A stretch of 49,047 bases of DNA, from contig SHZC01000010.1 in the NCBI GenBank assembly GCA_009692505.1, forward strand, positions 1-49,047, written 5' to 3'. This DNA is from Myxococcales bacterium. Its GTDB lineage: Bacteria > Myxococcota_A > Bradymonadia > UBA7976 > UBA1532. The position numbers and the translations under genes are program-made. Below are positions 26,371-34,476 of the stretch, piece by piece (position 1 is the stretch's first letter; every line of letters begins with the position of its first letter). The notes under the pieces are model-generated. The model was not told the DNA's origin. It did not search any database and saw nothing but the letters and a program-made list of their open reading frames with translations.

Positions 26371-29300
26371 TTGCAGTACAAGCTGAAGTGGCGTTTGACG
26401 AGCGTTTTGGCGGTAGCCGTCTGGGCCTGCACGCCCGCCGACGACAGCGGCCCCAAGCAGGTGATCACGCCGGACCTCGGGCAGGTGGCCGCGGCCTGCG
26501 ACAACGGGGTCGACGACGACGGCGATGACCTCGTCGATCAGAGCGACCCCGGCTGCGACGGCCGCGACGACACCTCCGAGACCAACGCCGTCGCGCCCAA
26601 GCCCGCCTGTGGAAACGGAATCGACGACGACGGGGACGAGCTCATCGATCATCCCCTCGATACGGGCTGCACCGACCTGGCCGACGACGACGAGGTGGAT
26701 CCGGTCATCATCGCCCAGTGCAGCAATCAGGTGGACGACGACGTAGATGGTGCCGTCGACTTCCCCAACGACCCCGGCTGCATCGACGGCACGGACGACA
26801 ACGAGGGCGATGACCCCCCGCCCCCGGCCTGCAACAATACCGCGGACGACGACGAAGATGGGCTCACCGACTACCCCGACGATCCCGGCTGCGGCTCCGA
26901 GTTTGACAACGACGAGGACGACGACTTCATCTCGCAGCCCCAGTGCGCGGACGGCCAGGACAATGACCGGGATGGCCAGGTCGACCTCTCCGATCCGGGG
27001 TGCGTAAGCTCGGCCGATCCTCGCGAAGCCCAGATGCCCGGCGACCCGAGCCCGGTCTGTTCCAATGGCCTCGACGACGACGGCGACCTCATCATCGACT
27101 TCCCCGCCGAGCCCGGCTGCGCGGCCGCGGGCGACGACGACGAGGCGAACCCCGATCAGCCGCCCGCCTGCGCCGATGGACGGGACAACGACGATGACGG
27201 CTTGGTCGACTACCCCGATGAGCCGGGCTGCGCGGGCGTTGGTGACCGCGACGAGACCGATCCCCTGATCCGGCCGTCGTGCTCCGACGGGGTCGACAAT
27301 GACCGCGACGACGCCGTGGACTACCCCGCAGACCGCGGCTGCCTATCGGCGGCTGACGGCACCGAGTCGGGCAGCTGCGGTATGCAATACGAGGCGACTG
27401 AGATTGAGAGCGGCCGCGAATACCACGGCGATACCCGTGGTGGACGGTTCGAGGGCAACGGCTCTTGCGGTGGACCGGGCGCGCCCGAGGTCGCTTATGT
27501 CTATCGGGTCGAGCAGCGGCTCGAGGCCTTGATCATCACGACCGAGCACCCGGAGACCCTGCTCGAGACGACCCTCTATGTTCGGCGCGCCTGCCTCGAT
27601 GAAGGCAGCGAGATCGCCTGCCAGCGCGAGCCCGCTGATGGCGTACCGGCCAACACTCTCAGAGTCGAGAACCCGGCCCAGGGCGACTACTACATCTTCG
27701 TGGACGGCGCGGCGAACGGGGGCGGGCCCTTCGTCCTGACGGTTCAGGAGCTCGAGCTCGCCGAGTGCCTCAACCGGCGCGACGACGACGCCGACGGTCG
27801 GGTGGACTTCCCCTTCGATCCGGGCTGCGAGCGCGCCAGTGACCGGACCGAGGCCGACCCCGAGGTGCCCCCGCTCTGCGCCAACGACGAGGACGACGAC
27901 GCCGACGGCAACGTGGACTTCCCCATCGACATCGGCTGTGAGGCCGCGGCCGACCAGGACGAGGTCGACGTCTGCGGCCAGGGAATCCGCTTCAACGAGT
28001 TCCCGGCCGGCGAGGCGTTTGTCCTCGGCAATACGGCCAATGGGACCAGCAACTTCAACGGCTCGTGCATCGCGGGCAACGGCAAGGAGTCGGTCTTCAG
28101 GTACCGCAACGAGATCAACGCGCGCCTCACGTTCACCGTCGACCACGAGGAGACGATGATCAACACCGGTCTCTACGTCCGCCGGAACTGCGCCGCCGCC
28201 GCGAGCGAGCCGCTCAACGGCTGTAGTACCGGCATCGCTCCCAACCTTCGCGGCCGCGTCCGGATTGATCGCGCGGGCCCCGGGGACTACTTCCTCTTCG
28301 TTGATCACACGATCGGCGACGGGGGCCCGTTCAAGCTCTCCGTCGAGATCATGCGCCTGCCCCCGGGCTGCGCGGACAATAACGACGGCGATGCGGACGG
28401 CTTCATCGACGGCGACGACCCGGGCTGCGAGAGCCCCGAGGATGAAGACGAGGCGGGCCCGGTCGAAGGCGCGCCGTCCGCGGCCTGCGATAACGGCCTC
28501 GACGATGATGGCGATGGCGAGGTCGACTACCCCTTCGACTTCGGCTGCGGAGGCAAAGGCGACGAGGACGAGCTTGACGTGGTCGGCCTCGTGACCGAGT
28601 GCACCAACAGCATCGACGACGACGAAGACGGGCGTATCGACTTTCCCGAAGACGCAGGCTGCAGCGCGCGCATCGACAACACCGAACGCAACCCCGTTCC
28701 GCCGTCCCGCTGCGGCGACAACGTCGATCAGGACAACGATGGCTTGCTCGATTACCCCTTCGATCCGGGCTGTGACGCGGCCGGTGATCCGAGCGAGCAG
28801 GATCCCGAGATGGCCCGCGCTTGCAGTAACCTCCTCGACGACGACCGCGACGGCCTGGTCGACTTCCCCTTCGATGTCGGCTGCGTCGCCGCCGCTGACA
28901 ATGACGAGATCGATCCCAACGTCGCGCCGGCCTGCGCCAACGGCCTAGATGATGACGGCGACGGCCGCATCGACTTCCCCCTCGAGCCCGGTTGCCGCTT
29001 CCGCGCCGACGCCGACGAGACGGATCCGAACTTCGCGCCCCAGTGCGCCAACGCTCGGGACGACGACGCCGACGGCCGCATCGACTTCCCCGAAGACGTG
29101 GGCTGCGCGAACGCCGCCGACATCGACGAGGCCAACCGCGCAGGGGCGCTCGAACGATGCCGCAACGGCGTCGACGACGATGGCGACATGGCCATCGATC
29201 TGGCCGACATTGGCTGCCTCCTCGCCCGCGACAACGACGAGACGGATCCGGCCATCGCCCCGGCCTGCGCCAATGGCCTCGACGACGACGCGGACGGCCT

Positions 29301-29943
29301 CGTGGACTGGCCGATGGACGAGGGCTGCGGCGCGCGCGGAGCTGAGTGTGAGCAGGCGGGCCATGGGAACTGCGCCGACGTCTGTGTCGATCTTCAGACG
29401 GACGTCTCCAACTGCGGTCGCTGCGGCCGGGCCTGCAACGTCGACGTCGCGTGCATCAACGGCGCGTGTGGCGGTCTGTATACCTTCGAGGGCATCCAGC
29501 AGAACGTGCCCGAGATCAACCTCGACGGATGGACGGTCTGCTTCCGCGACACCTACGACATGAACTCGCCGATGAACCAGTTCCTCCAGGCCTGCGTCGG
29601 TGAACACATCATGCTCGGCTGCCGGCGCGTCGGTCAGCCGGACTTCCAGCTTTTGGCCATGGGCGAGCGCGCCTCCGTCTTCGCCAACACGGGCGATCAG
29701 GGCAACGCCGTGACCACGCACAACGGCGTCAACTTCTACTTCAGCGAGAGCTACAGCATGGGCTTCGTAGCCGAAGGTAGTGTGCCGTCCCGCAACTCCT
29801 GCGACACGGGGAATGAGCGCCCCGAGCTGCGGATGTGCTGGCACAGCGGGGGCCGCGCGCTCAACGGCGGTTACCGCTGTGGCGCGACCTCGGGCCTCAA
29901 CGGGGACGCGGGCTGGGAGCGGGTGATCTTCTCGGATCTGTGA
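26371..29943 (+). CDS. Giant acidic-repeat lipoprotein (19 C-NG-DDDGDG-DPGC repeats)
   Basis: A 1190-residue surface lipoprotein. The start is TTG 26371: GGAG lies five bases upstream and the frame gives MQYKLKWRLTSVLAVAVWAC, a clean lipoprotein signal. The in-frame ATG at 26335 would prefix it with polar residues. Nineteen repeats of 36-40 residues follow the pattern C-x-NG-x-DDDGDG-x-x-DYP-x-DPGC-x(5)-D-x-DE-x-DP, arranged 8, 1, 1 and 9. Two related ~125-residue beta-rich domains (27376-27755 and 27973-28352, with ETLLETTLYVRRAC and GDYYIFVDGAANGGGPF) interrupt them. The end has a Cys knot (SNCGRCGRACN) and a globular C-terminal domain. The Asp pattern suggests Ca2+-binding loops as in thrombospondin type-3 repeats (inference). 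The 3' end overlaps the SCO1 relic by 47 bases. Confidence 0.9.
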   Translation: MQYKLKWRLTSVLAVAVWACTPADDSGPKQVITPDLGQVAAACDNGVDDDGDDLVDQSDPGCDGRDDTSETNAVAPKPACGNGIDDDGDELIDHPLDTGCTDLADDDEVDPVIIAQCSNQVDDDVDGAVDFPNDPGCIDGTDDNEGDDPPPPACNNTADDDEDGLTDYPDDPGCGSEFDNDEDDDFISQPQCADGQDNDRDGQVDLSDPGCVSSADPREAQMPGDPSPVCSNGLDDDGDLIIDFPAEPGCAAAGDDDEANPDQPPACADGRDNDDDGLVDYPDEPGCAGVGDRDETDPLIRPSCSDGVDNDRDDAVDYPADRGCLSAADGTESGSCGMQYEATEIESGREYHGDTRGGRFEGNGSCGGPGAPEVAYVYRVEQRLEALIITTEHPETLLETTLYVRRACLDEGSEIACQREPADGVPANTLRVENPAQGDYYIFVDGAANGGGPFVLTVQELELAECLNRRDDDADGRVDFPFDPGCERASDRTEADPEVPPLCANDEDDDADGNVDFPIDIGCEAAADQDEVDVCGQGIRFNEFPAGEAFVLGNTANGTSNFNGSCIAGNGKESVFRYRNEINARLTFTVDHEETMINTGLYVRRNCAAAASEPLNGCSTGIAPNLRGRVRIDRAGPGDYFLFVDHTIGDGGPFKLSVEIMRLPPGCADNNDGDADGFIDGDDPGCESPEDEDEAGPVEGAPSAACDNGLDDDGDGEVDYPFDFGCGGKGDEDELDVVGLVTECTNSIDDDEDGRIDFPEDAGCSARIDNTERNPVPPSRCGDNVDQDNDGLLDYPFDPGCDAAGDPSEQDPEMARACSNLLDDDRDGLVDFPFDVGCVAAADNDEIDPNVAPACANGLDDDGDGRIDFPLEPGCRFRADADETDPNFAPQCANARDDDADGRIDFPEDVGCANAADIDEANRAGALERCRNGVDDDGDMAIDLADIGCLLARDNDETDPAIAPACANGLDDDADGLVDWPMDEGCGARGAECEQAGHGNCADVCVDLQTDVSNCGRCGRACNVDVACINGACGGLYTFEGIQQNVPEINLDGWTVCFRDTYDMNSPMNQFLQACVGEHIMLGCRRVGQPDFQLLAMGERASVFANTGDQGNAVTTHNGVNFYFSESYSMGFVAEGSVPSRNSCDTGNERPELRMCWHSGGRALNGGYRCGATSGLNGDAGWERVIFSDL
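26496..29340 (+). repeat. Array of 19 coding repeats (about 111-120 bases each)
   Basis: Protein-level repeats within the lipoprotein gene. Each carries two Cys spaced about 20 residues apart and 7-10 Asp/Glu. Units 8 and 10 are each followed by a beta-rich domain. DNA copies have diverged, so the array looks old rather than recently amplified. Confidence 0.85.
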
Positions 29944-30502
29944 GGGGAGCGGCGCTGCTCTCCACGACGAGCTGAGCAAGCGCCTCGACCCCTTGGGCTG
30001 TGCCCTCAACGCGGCCTTTGACCACGCCTTCGCGGTCGAGAACAGTCAGCAGCGCCGAGTGGTTGAAGGACCCGTCGGCCATGCGTCGGTAGCGGACTCC
30101 GAGGGCCGCGCTCAGCTCGCGCACGCTCTCGTCTGTGGTCGACGTCAGGTGCCAGCGGCTGGGATCGAGCGCGTGGCGACGGATCACTTCTGCCAGGCCC
30201 GAAGGGTCGTCCCGGACCCCGTCCAGGCTGACCAGGACCACCTACGTCTCGGCGGCGGCCTGCGGCGAGAGGACCTCGACAAGGGTGAGGAGCCGCTTGA
30301 CGTCGTTGATGAGCAGCGGGCAGACCGACTTGCACGAGGCGTAAAACATCGCGATCACGACGGGCTTCCCGCGGGTGTCCGACAGCGAGCGTGCGTGTCC
30401 CTCATGGTCAAGTAAGTTGACCTTAAGGTGATAAATCGAGTCGCTCGGCAGCGGGACGAGCGCGAGGCTCAGGAGGACGAGGAGGACGCTCATTGTGCTC
30501 AT
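29897..30502 (-). pseudogene. SCO1/SenC family copper chaperone interrupted by an in-frame amber codon
   Basis: Two reading frames in the same phase are separated only by TAG at 30242-30244. The N-terminal piece (from ATG 30502) has a signal-like segment (SVLLVLLSLALVPL) and FYASCKSVCPLL, the CxxxC copper site. After the TAG the frame continues VVLVSLDGVRDD to FNHSALLTVLD with the conserved distal His. Together they make a ~200-residue SCO protein, a periplasmic thioredoxin-fold protein delivering copper to CuA/CuB oxidases. Nothing else looks lost, so a single base change could have made this stop. A GTG directly follows the stop, but the second piece alone would lack the signal and the CxxxC. 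It overlaps the repeat lipoprotein's 3' end by 47 bases. Confidence 0.8.
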
Positions 30503-30931
30503 TTTGAAGCCCTCCGCCCGACGTCTGCGGCGCAGCGGAAGCCCAGCCCCGCCGTGGTGTAGTCGCCCCGAAGCGCCCCGCGAAAAGCCAGGCGCATGAA
30601 GGCGGCGTAGTCGCTGCGGTCACCCGCGCTCATCGCGCCGGCCCCGCAGAAGCGCGCCGAAGTGTCTCGGTCGTTGGTCACCATGGAGCCGTTGAAGTCG
30701 GACACCCACTCCCAGATGTGACCGTGGAGATCGTGCACGCCCCAGAGGTTCGGCGCCTCTTGCCCCACGGCTCGCAGGGCGTTGGGTCGCCCATACCAGT
30801 CGAGGATGCGGCGCCCTTCGGAGGACGCGACTCGGGAAGAAGACGCGAAGGCCCATCACGATGAGGAGCCCGCCTGCGGCCGCGGCCACCACGACGGCCA
30901 GCAGCGCCGCGAGGTTTACCGCTGGATCCAT
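30499..30931 (-). pseudogene. Formylglycine-generating-enzyme-like (SUMF1) protein with internal deletion
   Basis: The ATG at 30931 begins a membrane segment (AALLAVVVAAAAGGLLIVMG) in one frame. About 45 codons on, near 30805, homology moves to another frame: ILDWYGRPNALRAVG, APNLWGVHDLHGHIWEWV, GALRGDYTTAGLGFRCA. That is the C-terminal third of the FGE-sulfatase/EgtB-like fold. The middle of the ~250-residue domain is gone and the frame is broken, so the gene is dead. That the two pieces belonged to one gene is inferred from their spacing. Such proteins occur next to SCO in some cbb3-oxidase clusters, which would match the fixH and ccoG pieces upstream. The 3' end overlaps the SCO1 start by four bases. 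Confidence 0.6.
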
Positions 30932-31362
30932 GTCCGCTCGCCGAACACAAAGTCCGTGTCACCCTGCCTCAGAGCCCCGCTCACGCGCCAGACCCCGGGT
31001 AGGTTTATCGGACCGTCCAGACGGTACACGCCGTCGTGGCCCTCGGTGATCGGCGCGTCGAAGTCCTGGTCCGCGCGGTCCGGCCGCTTGAGCGTCAGGG
31101 TTCCGGTCAGCCCGCGGACTGGCGCGTCGTCGCGGCCTCTTACAGTCAACGTCAGCCCGGCGCCGTCGGCCGCGATTCGAGTCTTCCACCCAAGCGCCAC
31201 CGATCGGCGGAGCGCGACCAGCCTCGCCTCATGGGCCTGACCCTGCTCGTAGGGGCGCTCGGCCTCGAGGACCGGGGGGTCACCTACGGCAAGAGCGGTC
31301 ACGCAGAGGTTGACGACGACCACGACGCCTAGACCGGCGACGATGCTCAGGGGGCCTCTCAT
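30916..31362 (-). CDS. FixH-like protein
   Basis: A 148-residue protein resembling FixH/CcoH of cbb3-type cytochrome oxidase assembly. One N-terminal membrane helix (LSIVAGLGVVVVVNLCVTAL) is followed by YEQGQAHEA and a beta-rich domain with LTGTLTLKRPDRADQDFDAP, DGVYRLDGP and LPGVWRV. These match the family's 'Y..GL..D.....L....P' and 'G.Y......L..G.W.' pattern. It is the only gene of this island that looks complete. Its ATG overlaps the CcoG tail's stop (ATGA), and its end overlaps the next relic by 16 bases. With no ccoNOP in the window and both neighbours ruined, it may be a passenger rather than functional. Confidence 0.7.
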   Translation of the reverse strand: MRGPLSIVAGLGVVVVVNLCVTALAVGDPPVLEAERPYEQGQAHEARLVALRRSVALGWKTRIAADGAGLTLTVRGRDDAPVRGLTGTLTLKRPDRADQDFDAPITEGHDGVYRLDGPINLPGVWRVSGALRQGDTDFVFGERTWIQR

Positions 31363-31619
31363 GGGTGCTCCTTTGCAGGGGCGGGCCCCCCAGGACGAGA
31401 GTGAAAGGTGAACTCCAGCCGCTCGTCCACGGTCCCGCCGTCCGTCAATCGCGGGACAAAGGTGGACCGTCCGGACGGTTCGTTGGCGGCTGTTCGGACG
31501 AGGAACAGCGGGACGCGCTTCTCGTCGTTCGGCGACAGCGGGATCGGATCGACGGGGAGGATAACGCAGCCGTCCGCGGGTTCGACGACCTCGACCCGCA
31601 GGCTCTTCGGGAGGGCGTC
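31359..31619 (-). pseudogene. C-terminal relic of CcoG/FixG-like cytochrome oxidase accessory protein
   Basis: The reading DALPKSLRVEVVEPADGCV to LTDGGTVDERLEFTFHSR, about 85 residues, resembles the periplasmic Ig-like tail of CcoG/FixG ferredoxin-type membrane proteins, normally ~470 residues. The ferredoxin CxxCxxC motifs and the membrane helices are missing. At its 5' side, near 31619, it abuts the truncated RND transporter in another frame, so a deletion has joined two unrelated genes. Assignment is supported by position: it overlaps fixH by ATGA, as in ccoGH operons. No start codon of its own is evident. Confidence 0.5.
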
Positions 31620-33667
31620 ACGATTCGAGATCGACGAAGACGTACCCGACGAGGGTGCCGTTCTCGTCTTTGATCATCGGCGGGCCCATGACGACCTCGA
31701 CGCTCGCGACCGCCCCAAGACGCACGACCGACAGCCCCTGCCGATAGCGGTCATCCCCTTCCACGCTGGAGCCCGTGGACATCGACCTCGGCTGAAACTC
31801 TCCCGCCCCCATCGGGCCACCCATGGCGCCCATGCTCCCGGCCTTGGACTGCGGGCGGGCGCCTCCCATCGTGGTCGGCGCGCCCTGGCCATCGCTCGTC
31901 TGCTCCACAAGGGCGATCGGGGCCGCATCGGGAACAGGGAACAGGAGGCTGCGGAGCGTCTCCGGATCGGCCCGATGGTCAACGGCATAACGCAGGTTGA
32001 CGGAGAACCGCGAACGCCCAGAGACGACCGTCGACAAGGCCATGCCTCCGATCGCCGTCTCGACGGTCTCATTGACCGCCCTCATCGTCAGGCCGTTTCG
32101 AGCGAGGGCCTCTCGATCCGGCACGATGTCGATGTACTCCCTGCCCGTCTGTCGCTCGGCGAAGGTGGTCCGCGTGCCGGGCACCTCCCGAAGCAGCGCC
32201 TCGAGTTCGAGGGGGCAGCCGCTCGATCCCGTCCAACTCTGGCCCAAAGACCTTCAGGCCGACAGGGGTCCGCACGCCGGTCGTCAGCATGTCGATGCGC
32301 GTTCGAATCGGGCACGCCTCGACAATGATCCGCTCGCGGTCGGGCGAAGTTCCAGCGGCAGAGAGCCTTACGTGGGCGTTCTCGATGAGCACGGTCACCG
32401 CGTCGCAGAGCTCTCCCACGGCGATGGCGATGCCCCTGAGTGACATGATGTTCGCGGAGAGGCCGAGGGCGCGCAGGCCGATGAACGTCGTGAGGACGGA
32501 GAGCTGCCAGCACGATCATCGCGACGAGCGCGGAGCGTGCATGGAAGAGGAAGAGGACGCAGATGAGGGAGACGATGACGCCCTCTTCGATGAGGGTGGT
32601 CCGGAGCGTGTCGATCGCCCCGAGAATGAGCCCCCCACGATCATAGGTCGGCACGAGGCGCAGCCCGTCTGGGAGCCTGAGCTGGGCGATCTCTCGTGTC
32701 ACCGCACGGCTGACGTCGAGCGCGTTTGAGCCCGTACGCATCACGACGATGCCCCCGACCGTCTCACCTCGGCCGTCCCAGTCCGCGGCCCCCCGGCGCA
32801 GCTCAGGGCCGAACTGAACGTGGGCGATGTCGCGGATCAGGACGGGGTCTCCACGGGGTCCCATCGCGACCAGGCTCGCCTCGAGGTCAAAGAGCGTCTT
32901 GACCGCGTCACGACCCCGCAAGATGTACTCCCGACCCCCGAGCTCGAGGACCCGCGCGCCGACCCCGGAGTTTGAGTCGCTGACCGCACGGGCCACCTCA
33001 CTCACCGTGATCCCGAAGCTGGCCAGCCGCTGGGGGTGCAGAACGATCTGGTACTGCCGCTCGAACCCGCCGATGGACGCGACCTCAGCGAAGCCGGACA
33101 CCGAGTGCAGCACCGGCCGGACGGTAAAGTTCTGGGGCTCCCGAAGCTGCGCCAGATCGAGTCTGCCGGACGTATCCTCGAGGACGTATTGAAAGACCCA
33201 TCCGACGCTGGAGGCCTCGGGCCCGAGGACGGGTGCGGCGTCCGTGGGTAGTGAGATCCGCGCCTGATCGACCTGGGCCCGGACCCGCGTTCGGGCCCAG
33301 CCAAGATCGGTCCCCTCTTCGAAGACGACGTAGATGAAGCTCATGCCGAACATCGAGTAGCCGCGCACCAACTGAACGTCTGGGGCGCCTGATAGCGCGC
33401 GGACGAGCGGGTAGGTGTCTGGTCCAGGACGAGGTCCGGGCCTCGACCCATCCAGTCCGTGAAGACAATGACCTGGCGGTCTGAGAGGTCGGGGATCGCG
33501 TCGAGCGGGGTCTCGCGCATGGAGAGAAGCGAACCGGTCAGGAGCGCGTGGTGGAGGGAGAACGGCCAGCCATGTCGATGGTGCGAGATGAAGAGCCCGA
33601 GGACCAGGAGCAAGAGCGCCGTGGTCGACAGGATCCCGAGCGTCCTCGGATCGGAGAACCTCTTCAT
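31618..33667 (-). pseudogene. CusA/CzcA-type heavy-metal RND transporter relic
   Basis: Pieces of a ~1040-residue inner-membrane metal/proton antiporter in three frames. An N-terminal helix ([17 protein letters not shown], possibly from a lost CusB adaptor) leads to [20 protein letters not shown]. After a frame change near 33420 comes [40 protein letters not shown] and SSVGWVFQYVLED. Near 32480 another break gives MSLRGIAIAVGELCDAVTVL with the transmembrane acid-rich helix. About 250 residues are then lost before RTRIDMLTTGVRTPVGLKVFG, and a further frame change leads to VPGTRTTFAERQTGREYIDI and MIKDENGTLVGYVFVDLES, where it is cut by a stop. At least three frame breaks and two large losses make it non-functional. 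Confidence 0.85.
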
Positions 33668-34346
33668 GGCTGCACGACGCTCGGGAGCGACGGCCGAAGG
33701 GACGGTCCCCGCGGGCGCTCGAGCCGCAGCGCAGCCAAGCCAAGCTCGACATCCGCTGCGACCCGCTCGGCCTCGACCGACGACAGCAGCGAGGTCGCGT
33801 CGACGACGCTCGTGATCGGGGTGGTCCCGGCGGAATACGGCGAGAGGCTCAGCTCAAGGGGTTGCCGGGCGCGGGGCAGCACCTCGTCTTTGAGCCCCCT
33901 CACGCGGCCGAGCTGAGCGAGCAAGAGGCGATGCTGGCTCCGGGCCTCACCTTCGGCCATGCGCGTCATCGCGAGGAGGTGTGCCCTCGCCATCGTGAGC
34001 ATTGCGTCGGCCTCGCAGACACCCACGTCCTTGCCCGCTCGCTCAAGCGGAACGCTGAAGCCCAGCGCGAGCATGAGGCCTGCGCCCTCGGACATCGTAT
34101 AAGCCGGACCTGCGCGGACGAGGGCCATCGGCCACCGCATCGCCCGCATCTCGTCCAATCCCCCGCTGCGGCCGCTTGGGCTTGGGCCGCTGCGACCTCC
34201 AGGCGGTGAGTCCGGGCGTAGAGACGAGCCTGATCGAGCGTGAGCGGGCTCTGGAGCGCCTCAGCGTCCTGCGCTCGGGCGAAGGGCGGTGACCCCAAGA
34301 GTAAGACCAGAAGTACGAGCAAGAGACCGAGCCTCAGGACTGTCAT
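33664..34346 (-). pseudogene. TolC/CusC-type outer-membrane efflux protein relic
   Basis: The ATG at 34346 gives a good signal peptide (MTVLRLGLLLVLLVLLLGSPPFARAQ), then LTLDQARLYARTHRLEVAAAQAQ, the usual first helices of the TolC fold. Near 34160 the frame shifts, and a central stretch of about 150-200 residues is missing. Homology resumes with MLALGFSVPLERAG, the mid-helix and [21 protein letters not shown], the second repeat's end. Intact homologues have ~420 residues; about 225 remain here. It precedes the CusA-like relic (four-base overlap), so an efflux operon tolC-(cusB)-cusA once stood here. Confidence 0.75.
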
Positions 34347-34476
34347 GCGACCCTCCGACGAGCGCGGTGCACGAGCCGTTCCCGCCGCCGCCAAGCCGTC
34401 TGGCCCACGTCGAGCCGTGCGGGCTGTTACCCGCCGGTGCCTCAGTGTCAGGGACCTGTGATAGCGTGCCCCGCTC

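Noticed and set aside
26345..29300. Minus-strand frames antisense to the repeat lipoprotein (for example 27343-28308)
   Set aside because: They mirror the repeat codons (Val/Ile/Gly/Glu-rich) and have no independent start signal or homology.
30242..30244. Amber codon considered as pyrrolysine or programmed readthrough in SCO1
   Set aside because: No pyl genes or recoding element are visible, SCO proteins have no such residue, and the surrounding island is full of broken genes.
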